Source: Nitrosomonas sp.
Lineage (GTDB): Bacteria > Pseudomonadota > Gammaproteobacteria > Burkholderiales > Nitrosomonadaceae
NCBI GenBank assembly: GCA_016708955.1
Contig: JADJES010000023.1
Span: forward strand, 1 to 64,000
Direction of reading: 5' to 3'
DNA length: 64,000 nucleotides
Made by a program: the position numbers and the translations under genes. Below, in pieces: positions 9,541 through 18,186 of the stretch. The notes under the pieces were generated by a model that had not been told where the DNA came from, did not search any database, and was given only the letters and a program-made list of their open reading frames with translations. Every line of letters starts with the position of its first letter. Position 1 is the stretch's first letter.

Positions 9541-11037
9541 ATGACACCAAACATGGATGAATCCTACGCCGCTGTCGATTTAGGCTCAAACAGTTTTCAT
9601 ATGATTGTGGCTAATCTGGTGGATGGCCGCCTACAAATCATCGACCGCATGAAAGAGATGGTCAGGTTGGCTGCAGGTTTGAATGACAAACAGGAGCTGT
9701 CGAAAGAATCCATGCAGCAAGCGCTTGAGTGCTTGCAGCGATTTGGTCAGCGCATCCGGGATATTCCTCGCGTGAATGTTCGTGCTGTGGGGACCAATAC
9801 ATTGCGTCAGGCGCGAAATGGCGGGGATTTTTTGTCGCAGGCCTATAGCGCATTGGGTCATCCGATCGAGATCATCGCAGGGCGCGAAGAAGCCAGGCTT
9901 ATCTATTCCGGGGTTGCGCACAGCTTATACGATGAAGTCAATAAGCGTCTGGTTGTTGATATTGGCGGGGGCAGTACGGAAGTAATCATTGGCTGCGGGT
10001 TTGATACGTACTATACCGATAGCCTGTATATGGGGTGCGTCAATATGCAGCAGCGCTTTTTCGAGGATGGCAAGATAAAAGCCAAGAAAATGCGTAAGGC
10101 AGTTTTGTTTGCGATGCAGGAACTGGAATCGATCGAAACGACCTATAAGAAAATGGGTTGGGACCATGCGCTGGGATCTTCCGGAACCATTATGACCATA
10201 AGGGATGTAGTACAAGCGCAAGGTTGGTGTGACACGGGCATCACTGTGTCAGCACTGACACGGCTCATGGAATCACTCATTGCTATTGGCGACAGCGCAT
10301 TGATTGATTTTGAAGGCTTGTCCGAACGCAGAAAACCTGTGTTTGCCAGTGGTGTGGCGATATTGTATGGAGTGTTTGAAGCCCTGAATCTGGAGAAGAT
10401 GGCTATATCCGAAGGTGCGCTGCGCGAAGGCTTGTTGTATGACCTGATTGGCCGGGTACACAATGAGGATATCAGAGACAAAACCATTATGGTTGTCGCG
10501 CAAAGATACAGTGTCGATATGGAGCAGGCAGATCGAGTTAGAGAAACGGCTGAGAATCTTTTTCGTCAGGTAGAGACCGATTGGGAGCTGGATGAAAAAA
10601 CAGATCTGAAATTATTAATATGGGGAGCGCTTATTCACGAAATCGGTCTATCGGTCGCGCATAACCAGTATCACCGGCATGGCGCCTATTTAACAGCGAA
10701 CTCGGATCTGGCAGGCTTTTCCCGTCAGGAGCAAATCAAGCTGGCGATGCTGGTTCGAAGTCATCGAAGGAAGTTTCCGCTGGAAGAATTCGAGCCCATA
10801 ACCCAGTCTAGAAGGGTTTCTATTATGAGGCTTTGTATTTTACTGAGATTGGCTGTCGTTCTGCACAGAAGCCGATCCAATAGTAATCTTCCGAAAATAC
10901 GTATCACTGTGAACAAAAACAAAATTAATCTGAATTTTCCACCGGATTGGCTGGATAAACATCCTTTAACACTGGTTGATTTGAGTACAGAGCAAGGCTT
11001 TCTGCAAGTTGCGGATATTAAATTGACGGTTAATTAA
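9541..11037 (+). CDS. ppx: Exopolyphosphatase, Ppx/GppA family
   Basis: A 498-residue protein of normal family length. The ASKHA phosphate-binding motifs are clear: VDLGSNSFHM near the N-terminus, AVGTNTLRQARN, IEIIAGREEARLIYSGV, and VVDIGGGSTEVIIG. The C-terminal part (from about residue 320) is the HD-like helical domain with a conserved IHEIG. It releases phosphate from the ends of polyphosphate or hydrolyses pppGpp. Two in-frame ATGs (9541 and 9553) are possible; neither has a strong ribosome site, probably because IS4 lies 39 bp upstream and has replaced the native leader. The stop codon overlaps that of convergent ppk. Confidence 0.93.
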   Translation: MTPNMDESYAAVDLGSNSFHMIVANLVDGRLQIIDRMKEMVRLAAGLNDKQELSKESMQQALECLQRFGQRIRDIPRVNVRAVGTNTLRQARNGGDFLSQAYSALGHPIEIIAGREEARLIYSGVAHSLYDEVNKRLVVDIGGGSTEVIIGCGFDTYYTDSLYMGCVNMQQRFFEDGKIKAKKMRKAVLFAMQELESIETTYKKMGWDHALGSSGTIMTIRDVVQAQGWCDTGITVSALTRLMESLIAIGDSALIDFEGLSERRKPVFASGVAILYGVFEALNLEKMAISEGALREGLLYDLIGRVHNEDIRDKTIMVVAQRYSVDMEQADRVRETAENLFRQVETDWELDEKTDLKLLIWGALIHEIGLSVAHNQYHRHGAYLTANSDLAGFSRQEQIKLAMLVRSHRRKFPLEEFEPITQSRRVSIMRLCILLRLAVVLHRSRSNSNLPKIRITVNKNKINLNFPPDWLDKHPLTLVDLSTEQGFLQVADIKLTVN

Positions 11038-13108
11038 GACAAGTCGCAATAATGCTCCAACAAAAGCTGTTGTGCCGAACGGGGTTTAGTAGCGCCAGGT
11101 TTTAAACGTTTGTATGAGCCATCACTTTGCAGTACCCAGGCCTGCGTGTTATCCGAAAGATAACTTAATAATCCATATTTAATTACGGTGTCACTGGTAC
11201 GTTTTTCTTCGATTGGGAAACATACTTCCACCCGGTAATGTAAGTTGCGTGTCATCCAGTCAGCACTGGAACAAAATACCAATTCTTCACCGCCGTTATG
11301 GAAATAATAAACGCGGGTATGTTCCAGGAAACGGCCTACGATGGAACGTACATTAATATTCTCTGAAATACCTTTGATTCCTGGGCGCAGGCAGCAAACA
11401 CCGCGAATGATCAGATCGATTTTGACGTAGCCTGCGAAGCCTTATACAGTGCGGCGATGATTTCCGGGTCAACCAGTGCATTCATTTTGGCAATAATCCA
11501 GCCTTTTTTCCCTGTACTCACAGCGCTGATTTCTTTTTCGATATAGTTGAGTATGCCTTTGTGTAGCGTGAAAGGTGATTGTAAAAGCTTTTTTAATTTG
11601 CCCGCCCGGCCCAGGCCGGTCAGTTGATGAAATAGCTTGTTCACATCTTCGCCGATCGCTTTGTCGCAAGACAGCAGGCCGTAGTCGGTATATAAACGCG
11701 CAGTTCGCGCATGATAATTACCCGTTCCCAAATGGACATAGCGGCGCAAGGTACGGCCTTCCCGTCTGACCACCAGGATCATTTTGGCATGAGTTTTATA
11801 ATTCACCACGCCATATACCACATGTGCGCCAGCTTGCTGTAATTCACTGGCCAGTTCGATATTGGCTTCTTCATCGAACCGCGCCCGCAGCTCAATCACC
11901 ACGGTGACTTCCTTGCCGGCACGCGCAGCAACTTTTAATATTTCGACGACTGCCGAATCGACACCGGTGCGATAAAGCGTCTGTTTGATCGATAACACAT
12001 TGGGATCAGCCGCGGCTTGCCGCAGAAAGTCGATAACCGGCGCAAACGATTGAAACGGATGGTGCAACAAGATGTCGCCATTGTGCAGGGCATCTAAAAT
12101 ATTGGCATTCTTGAGCAAACGCTTGGGGATATCCGGTGTAAATCCGGAGAATTTTAATTCCGGGCGATCAACCAAATCACAAATCGCGAGCAAGCGTCCG
12201 AGATTAACAGGTCCAGCGACCTGATAAAGATCGCTTGGTTGTAATTCAAATTTTTGTAACAGAAAATTGCTGAGATTGTCCGGGCAATTATCTGCAACTT
12301 CCAGGCGCACGGCATCACTGAATCGCCGCGAAGGCAATTCGCCTTCCAGAGCGCGCAGCAGATCGTCAGTTTCTTCATCGTCGATAAACAAATCGCTATC
12401 GCGCGTTACTTTGAATTGATAGCAGCCGGTTGCATTCATGCCAGGAAACAGATCACCTACATGTGCATGAATGATCGAAGACAGCATGACAAAATCATGA
12501 CTTCCGCCACTATATTTTGGCGGAATCTGAACAATCCTGGGCAATGAACGCGGCGCTTGCACAATGGCCAGTCCTGAGTCACGTCCAAAGGCGTCTTTTC
12601 CCTCCAGCGATATAATGAAATAGAGATTTTTGTTCAGAACCTTGGGAAAAGGATGCGCAGGATCCAAACCAATCGGGCTGAGTACAGGCAATACTTCACC
12701 CTTAAAATAGCGATGCACCCAGCGGCTGAGTAAGGGTTTCCAATGCGTGCGGCGCAGCAATCGTATTTTATCCTTGGCCAGTGCGGGTATGATCAGGTCA
12801 TTCCATACGCTGTATTGCTCTTCCACAAACAAATGCGCTGTTTCACTGACACGTGCCAGTACTTCTGCCGGCGACAGATTGTCTGCCCCCGTTTGCACAG
12901 AGCTGTATTTAACTTGTTGTTTTAAACCGGCCACGCGGATTTCGAAAAACTCATCCAAATTGGTGCTGGCAATGCATAAAAAACGCAGCCTTTCCAGCAG
13001 CGGCAAGCTGTCATCCTTGGCTTGTTCGATGACGCGCCGGTTAAATTCCAGCAGACTCAGCTCGCGATTGATATAAAGCGTGGGATTTTTGAGGTCAATG
13101 GTATCCAT
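11034..13108 (-). pseudogene. ppk1: Polyphosphate kinase 1 (single frameshift)
   Basis: PPK1 makes polyphosphate from ATP. The reading frame is intact from LYINRELSLLEFNRRVIEQA through the phospholipase-D-like domain (SIKQTLYRTGVDSAVVEILK, KTHAKMILVVRREG with the phospho-accepting histidine). It continues to KMNALVDPEIIAALYKASQA at 11427. There one base is missing. Continuing in the other frame restores the expected VKIDLIIRGVCCLRPGIKG, FLEHTRVYYFHNGGEE and SSADWMTRNLHYRVEVCFPI to a stop at 11034, giving about 691 residues, the usual length. A one-base sequencing error is the simplest explanation. The gene faces ppx and their stop codons overlap. Confidence 0.9.
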
Positions 13109-13214
13109 CAGTGGTAACTGCTCGGAAAAATTGGTATTTGTTGCGGGCCGGTCAATTTCCGCTTAAGGGCGATCAACAGGGAAATATAAAACAAGCTTCA
13201 TTCTAGCCTAGGAG

Positions 13215-13366
13215 GCTGTCCGAGAATAGAGCGATCTACTGCAGAAAAGCTATTTTGATCATATTTTCCGATTATTCTCGTTAAATAGAATAACTATTCG
13301 CCTCAAATAATCGAAAAATCTGTCTCAAAATAGCTTTCCCTCGCTACGATCACTATTCTCGGGCTA
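13215..13366. repeat. Long nested palindrome downstream of ppk start region
   Basis: CCGAGAATAG (from 13220) pairs with CTATTCTCGG (13353-13362). Inside, AAAGCTATTTTGA pairs with TCAAAATAGCTTT (13324-13337), and CCGATTATTCTCG with a degenerate CAAATAATCG. The whole unit is about 150 bp of dyad symmetry with no coding potential. It looks like another small TIR element between the 5' end of ppk and the 3' end of the sugar dehydrogenase. Confidence 0.55.
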
Positions 13367-13386
13367 GTTTGCGCGGTACTGAGCCT

Positions 13387-14511
13387 TTACTTCGGTGTCA
13401 GCTTCAACAGCTTGCCGTTTTCTTCGTCCGTCAATAAATATAACGCGCCATCCGGACCTTGTTCCACATCGCGGAAGCGCAGCGTATTGGTTAATAATCG
13501 CTCTTCGCTGAGAATTTTCTTATCGTTGACTGCCAAGCGGACTAATTGTTGGCCCGCCAAGGTACCGGCAAACAGATTGCCACGCCACCCCGGAAACAGT
13601 TTGCCGGTATAGAACACCATGCCGGAAGGTGCGATCGAGGGCGTCCAGTAATGAATCGGTTCTTCAAAGCCTTGTTCGGCATGCTCATCTTTTATCGGTA
13701 CGCCATTGTAATGCGAGCCGTAGTTGGCCTTGGGCCAGCCGTAATTTTTGCCGGGCTGCGGGATATTGATCTCATCGCCACCCTTGGGGCCATGCTCATG
13801 AATCCACAATTCTCCGGTTTTAGGATGAATCGAGGCGCCCTGCACACTGCGATGACCGTACGACCAGATTTCCGGTTTGGCTTGCGGATTATTGACGAAT
13901 GGATTGCCGTCGGGCACTGAACCATCCGGGCGGATACGGATTATTTTGCCGATATGGTTGCTCAAATTCTGCGCTTCTTCCATGTAATCGCCGCGGTCGC
14001 CCAAGGTAATGAAAAGATTGCCATCAGGCGCAAAGGCTAAACGTGATCCAAAATGCACCGGTCCTTCCGTTTTTGGCTGCTGACGGAAAATCACTTGCAG
14101 GTTTTCCAGAGCGCCGTCCTTCAGCTCGGCTCTGGCAACCGCGGTACCGGCTTTTGATCCTTCCGGTTCAGCATACGACAAGTAAATCAGACGGTTTATG
14201 GAAAACTCCGGATCCAACGCGACATCCAGCAACCCGCCTTGCTGCTGGAAAAAAACAGCGGGAACGCCTTTAATGGGTTCCGACACGCGCCCATCCGGCG
14301 TGATAATGCGCAATTGACCAATCTTTTCCGTGACCAGCACATTGCCGTCCGGCATAAACGCCATACCCCAGGGAAATTTCAATCCCTCGGCAACCAAGCG
14401 GACATCGAATTCGGTTTGGATGCGTTGGGCCTGTGCAGCGGATGAAAAGAAAAGGCTACTGCTCAATGAGGTCAGCATAAAAGCCATTAAGATGATGAGC
14501 TTATGGATCAT
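13387..14511 (-). CDS. PQQ-dependent sugar dehydrogenase (soluble aldose type)
   Basis: A 374-residue exported protein with a cleavable signal peptide (hydrophobic core FMLTSLSSSLFFSS, cleavage after AAQA). The beta-propeller of the glucose/sorbosone dehydrogenase family is seen as LKFPWGMAFMPDGNVLVTEK, LDVALDPEFSINRLIYLSY, FGSRLAFAPDGNLFITLGDR, YGHRSVQGASIHP, HEHGPKGGDEIN and DVEQGPDGALYLLTDEENG. Family members use PQQ and calcium in the periplasm to oxidise aldoses. AGAGGAAG precedes the ATG. No PQQ synthesis genes are in the window, so cofactor supply is unknown. Confidence 0.88.
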   Translation of the reverse strand: MIHKLIILMAFMLTSLSSSLFFSSAAQAQRIQTEFDVRLVAEGLKFPWGMAFMPDGNVLVTEKIGQLRIITPDGRVSEPIKGVPAVFFQQQGGLLDVALDPEFSINRLIYLSYAEPEGSKAGTAVARAELKDGALENLQVIFRQQPKTEGPVHFGSRLAFAPDGNLFITLGDRGDYMEEAQNLSNHIGKIIRIRPDGSVPDGNPFVNNPQAKPEIWSYGHRSVQGASIHPKTGELWIHEHGPKGGDEINIPQPGKNYGWPKANYGSHYNGVPIKDEHAEQGFEEPIHYWTPSIAPSGMVFYTGKLFPGWRGNLFAGTLAGQQLVRLAVNDKKILSEERLLTNTLRFRDVEQGPDGALYLLTDEENGKLLKLTPK

Positions 14512-14607
14512 GTTCTTTCTTCCTCTCGATGGATCTCAGAATAATGAGTATCAATGTACCATTCCTGTTGGCAGGTCTCAACACTTGTGATTCAAAATGG
14601 CGCAATG

Positions 14608-14815
14608 TTAAGGAACCCCGGAAAAAATCCCCCTTGTCCTTCCCCCCCCGGGGAAGGAACCCCCCCCACCCAACAGAAAAATTTCTCCGCGCGCCAAAAT
14701 GGGGGAACCCCTGAAAAATTTACCTTTTTTTCCCAACGGGGGGGGGAATTCTCAAAAAAAAAAAAAAAATTTTTTGTGCTCTGCTCGAAATGACAGTTAT
14801 TCAGAGGTTCCTTAA
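14608..14815. repeat. TTAA-type element with abnormal homopolymer-rich core
   Basis: The element starts TTAAGGAACC (14608) and ends TTATTCAGAGGTTCCTTAA (to 14815), so it has the TIRs and TTAA flanks of the MITE series, and its right quarter (CTCGAAATGACAG) is core B. The left and middle part is a string of C, G, A and T homopolymers (runs up to 15) unlike anything else in the window. I think this stretch is damaged base-calling or assembly over a repeat. The surrounding 14512-14963 region holds no gene I can support. Confidence 0.5.
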
Positions 14816-14963
14816 CCAAACAGGTCTTTGATCTTTTTGAGCCTGTCTTTCACCTCGATCGCCATTTATCTGAAACACCGGAGCGACTCATCGGACGATG
14901 CTTGCTAAAAGGAAAGGAACACAGATATAGTGTATTCTGATGTGTGCGAAGGATATGGCTTCA

Positions 14964-15350
14964 ATGGAATACGACTGGGATAAAAATAAAGCAATAGCAA
15001 ATTTGTCAAAACATGGCGTCTCTTTTGAAGAAGCGAAAACAGTTTTTAAGGAAGCTCTGATTAAGTTGATTACATTCATGGTTCGACAAGCACACCACGA
15101 ACGTAATCAATATATTGCCGTTCGTCCTGAGCCTTTCGAAGGACTTAATCAGAGCTTCCTTAATGATCCATTGTATGTGGATTTCTATGATCCTGATCAT
15201 TCCTTCGGGGAACACCGTTTTATCCTGCTGGGTAAATCGGCTCAAGGGAGATTACTGTTCGTTTCTTATACGGAGCGTAACAACGGTATTCGTTTAATCA
15301 GTGCAAGAGAAGCAACGTTATCGGAGAGGAAAGCCTATGAACAAGAATGA
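14964..15350 (+). CDS. brnT: BrnT-family toxin with in-frame mobile-element insertion
   Basis: BrnT toxins are small RelE-fold ribonucleases. The N-terminal half (MEYDWDKNKAIANLSKHG, SFEEAKTVF) and C-terminal half (DPLYVDFYDPDHSFGEHRF, SYTERNNGIRLISARE) together give a complete BrnT. Between VF and DP lie 38 extra codons that are exactly a core A element (15050-15163) bounded by TTAA repeats. Removing it restores Val-Phe-Asn-Asp-Pro. The frame is kept throughout, so an enlarged protein of 128 residues is predicted. Whether it is toxic is unknown. AAGGA at 14950 supports the ATG at 14964; an upstream ATG at 14940 is possible. The gene overlaps brnA by 14 nt, the usual toxin-first order. Confidence 0.85.
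   Translation: MEYDWDKNKAIANLSKHGVSFEEAKTVFKEALIKLITFMVRQAHHERNQYIAVRPEPFEGLNQSFLNDPLYVDFYDPDHSFGEHRFILLGKSAQGRLLFVSYTERNNGIRLISAREATLSERKAYEQE
15046..15163. repeat. TTAA-type MITE, core A, inserted inside brnT
   Basis: TTAA at 15046-15049 and 15160-15163 flank GGAAGCTCTGATTAAG ... CTTAATCAGAGCTTCC. Element plus one TTAA is 114 nt, identical in length to the intergenic copy at 1511-1628, and the sequence is nearly identical. The host reading frame crosses it in the stop-free frame. Confidence 0.88.
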
Positions 15351-15561
15351 AATAGAAGATGAATTACGGCCCGAGTATGATTTGCAAAGTTTGCAGGTAA
15401 GAAAACTGGGGTCTGGGCGCAAAAGGTTTTGCGATACAGTTCGTTTAGAGCCTGACGTAATTGCTGCGTTTCCGAATGCCGAAGCCGTTAATGAAGCGTT
15501 ACGTTATTTAATTGAGGTAGCCAAGCGCACAAACAGCCTAACGAATAAGGCTAAATTATGA
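15337..15561 (+). CDS. brnA: BrnA-family antitoxin
   Basis: A 74-residue partner of BrnT. The C-terminal half (RKRFCDTVRLEPDVIAAFPN, EAVNEALRYLIEVAKR) is the ribbon-helix-helix-type DNA-binding part that autoregulates these operons. The N-terminal acidic segment (NEIEDELRPEYD) is typical of the toxin-neutralising side. The ATG at 15337 lies within the last codons of brnT and is preceded by GGAGAGGAAA, indicating coupled translation. The pair would be self-repressing as in other brnTA systems (inference). Confidence 0.8.
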   Translation: MNKNEIEDELRPEYDLQSLQVRKLGSGRKRFCDTVRLEPDVIAAFPNAEAVNEALRYLIEVAKRTNSLTNKAKL

Positions 15562-15693
15562 GAGCGAAGCGAGCCACAATCTGAGCCGGTTGTTGGATAC
15601 ATAGGGGGGCATTACACGCTGGCTCAAGTGGGTGAGCACTTTGGTGTGAGTTACGCCACTTTAAGCCGAGCCGTGAAACAGATAGACAGGCTC
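15562..15693 (+). pseudogene. C-terminal HTH remnant of a REP-associated transposase-like protein
   Basis: Directly after the brnA stop the same strand reads EPVVGYIGGHYTLAQVGEHF followed by GVSYATLSRAVKQID. This pattern (a Y-T-L-x-x-x-G-x-x-F-G-x-x-Y-x-T-x-S-R turn) is like the C-terminal helix-turn-helix found in Y1/RAYT-type transposases. No catalytic HUH part is present, and the frame runs into the convergent TonB receptor gene. I take it as a fragment left by rearrangement. Confidence 0.45.
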
Positions 15694-17811
15694 CTAGAAG
15701 GCCACAATACGAACCCGAATTCCGCCAAACACATTCAGTGGCGGGCCGGGCTCATAATAACGTCCGAGTGCGGCGTTGATGCGGGTGTTGGCATTGTATT
15801 GCGCATCGAACAGGTTGTTGACACCAAAAAACACAGAACCTTCGATTCCATTGCGCTTCAATTCCCAGCCAGCCAATAACTGCCCGAGGTTATAAGCCGG
15901 ATTGGTTGCGGTATTGACGTCATTGACGTAAAACTCGCCGACACGATGCACATGAATTTGCCCGAAGAAACCGAACGGGTGCGAATAGCGCACCAACCCT
16001 TCCCAACGGTGCGTGGGGATGCCAGGGAAAATATTGCCTCTCAGATTTGCATCATTCACCACATATTTCTCGAATTCAAAATCCGAATACGTGTAGCTGA
16101 CTTCACCGCGCAGCCCTTTCCATTCCGGCGTAGCGAGACGTGTTTCCACGCCGATCCGGCGCGATTGTCCGGCGTTGCGGAAAAACGCCCGGCCTGGCGA
16201 GGAAGGCAATTCGAACGGTGTGATTTCATCCCAGGTGCGGATGAAAAATACTGCCGTATCGTATTGGAATCCAGCCGTGTTACCGCGAAAGCCGAGTTCG
16301 TTGCTGAGCGAGGTTTGCGCGTTCAGATTGGGATTGAATCCGCCTCTGCCAGCGGGATTATTAAGCAGCTCGGTGGTGGTCGGTGCTTCAAACACGGAAG
16401 CGACATGCGTATAAATTTGTTGTTGTTCAGTGAGGTGATACACCAGCCCGGCCGAGCCGCTGGCTTGCGATACTGTGCGTGAACCGGATTGATTGCCGTC
16501 GGTTTTAAATTGGTCTTTGACTTGATAATTTAGCCAATCCCATCGGCCACCAATGACCAGATCCAGCTTATCTTTGATATTCCATTCATTGCGGAAAAAC
16601 GGCCCGGTGCTTTGTACGCGCTCGATTTGACTCAAATTCAGCGCACTGCGCACACCGAAATTGTTATTGAAACGCTGCCGGTCATCGTTTTGTATGCCGT
16701 AATCCACCCCCGCCAGAAAACGGTTGGGCCGGTTAAACAATATATGATCGTTAACAAATTGCATCATCAATCCGCCCACCCAGCGATCAAACTGCACCTG
16801 CCCGCCGTCAAAAAACGCCTGACGGCTTTGAAAGTCACGATGCAGCAGGTGTGTGGTTACGCTGAATTCTTTGCCAGCAGACAGCCTGTGACGGAAACGC
16901 GCCCCCATTTCCTCCTGCCGGATTTCCTCACCGGCGTTGTACTGCACATTGCGCGCGGAAGCTTGCCGGGGATTGGCTTGCACTTCTGCGTTGGTCAAAG
17001 CGCCTGGATCTTTCGACAGCGGTGAATAAAATTCGCGGAATACCAGCATCAAGTCCGAATCGTCGCTCGTTTTGAAATTTAGTTTGGCTTGTGAAAACGT
17101 ATTTTGCATCGCACTGTGATCACGCCAGCCATCTTGCTGTAAGTGCGAACCATACAAACTGTAACCAAAATTCCCTTGCCGCCCGCCCATGAACAACTCG
17201 GATTTCAGGTAACCATATTGACCAAACACCTGGCGCGGCATGATGACGAATTTCTCCGGAGGCGCTTCGCGCGTGGTGATGTCGATCATGCCGCCGGATG
17301 CATTGCCATACAGCGCAGCGGATGGGCCGCGCACAATATCCATGCGCTCGATCAACGAAGGATCGATCGAATCCAATTGCGTTTGCCCATCCGGCAATGT
17401 GGCCGGAATCCCATCCACACGCATCTGAATTCCACGCACCCCAAACGGCGACCGTGCCCCAAACCCGCGAATCGCAATGCGCAAATCCTGCGTGAAATTA
17501 AACTGATTCTGGAAAAAAACGCCTGGCGTGCTGCGTGCAAATTCATCCAATGTCGCGCCGGGTTGATAGTGATGCTGCGGGTTGCGCGTGATTTGCGTGA
17601 TGCTGTTGGGAATCTGTTCCGGTGAACGTTCGCTACGGGTGGCGGTGATGTTGATCGGGTTCAGGATGATGGACTGTGGAGATTCCGGTTTCTGCGCCCA
17701 GGCGGAGAATGCAATGATCATGCAACCGGTCAGGACAATTAAATAGTAAATGACTCGGCGTAACCGGGAAAAACGACCCAAACAAAAATGTGCAACAGGA
17801 ATAGAAAACAT
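15694..17811 (-). CDS. TonB-dependent outer-membrane receptor
   Basis: A 705-residue receptor. The N-terminus has a hydrophobic export signal (YYLIVLTGCMIIAFSAWA). A possible TonB box (INITATRSER) comes next, then the plug domain (IPNSITQITRNP, TPGVFFQNQF, LRIAIRGFGARSPFG, MDIVRGPSAALYGNASGG). The remainder is beta-barrel, ending in alternating aromatic/hydrophobic residues and a terminal Phe (GGIRVRIVAF). Plug order and length match siderophore or metal-chelate receptors, although the substrate cannot be read from sequence. No ribosome site is evident before the ATG at 17811, so an internal start is possible. No ferric regulator or transporter lies beside it. Confidence 0.9.
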   Translation of the reverse strand: MFSIPVAHFCLGRFSRLRRVIYYLIVLTGCMIIAFSAWAQKPESPQSIILNPINITATRSERSPEQIPNSITQITRNPQHHYQPGATLDEFARSTPGVFFQNQFNFTQDLRIAIRGFGARSPFGVRGIQMRVDGIPATLPDGQTQLDSIDPSLIERMDIVRGPSAALYGNASGGMIDITTREAPPEKFVIMPRQVFGQYGYLKSELFMGGRQGNFGYSLYGSHLQQDGWRDHSAMQNTFSQAKLNFKTSDDSDLMLVFREFYSPLSKDPGALTNAEVQANPRQASARNVQYNAGEEIRQEEMGARFRHRLSAGKEFSVTTHLLHRDFQSRQAFFDGGQVQFDRWVGGLMMQFVNDHILFNRPNRFLAGVDYGIQNDDRQRFNNNFGVRSALNLSQIERVQSTGPFFRNEWNIKDKLDLVIGGRWDWLNYQVKDQFKTDGNQSGSRTVSQASGSAGLVYHLTEQQQIYTHVASVFEAPTTTELLNNPAGRGGFNPNLNAQTSLSNELGFRGNTAGFQYDTAVFFIRTWDEITPFELPSSPGRAFFRNAGQSRRIGVETRLATPEWKGLRGEVSYTYSDFEFEKYVVNDANLRGNIFPGIPTHRWEGLVRYSHPFGFFGQIHVHRVGEFYVNDVNTATNPAYNLGQLLAGWELKRNGIEGSVFFGVNNLFDAQYNANTRINAALGRYYEPGPPLNVFGGIRVRIVAF

Positions 17812-18186
17812 GCGGGCAAGTGTACCATTCTGCCCATGAACGTTAAATTACCGGATCACTGCGCTTGAGTTTTGCTGTGGTGAAAGCTATTGTGCTGATG
17901 TAAGGCAATGAAGCGGCGAATCAACTGCCAAAAGACGAACTAAACGAAACAGCCCATGCAAAAATCTGAAATGTCATCGAGCAGCGCATCTAATGACGAA
18001 AAGCCGAGTCCCAATCAATCTGCCTTTTGGTGGCTGATCGGATTGGCTACGTTGTTGCTGCTGGGATCGGCCTTGTTTGCCTGGGAACAGCCGCCGAATC
18101 CAAACACCAATCGCACTGCCGCGTCAGGATGGATCGATACCTTGCAGTATCCGGTCGAACAAAATGTTTTCAAGCGCGTGGCTGTG

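Noticed and set aside
14813..14863. A 17-codon minus-strand frame (MAIEVKDRLKKIKDLFG)
   Set aside because: Too short, no ribosome site, next to the garbled element.
15628..15879. An 83-codon gene overlapping the TonB receptor
   Set aside because: Only the first 20 residues look like protein (HTH remnant); the rest is antisense of the receptor.
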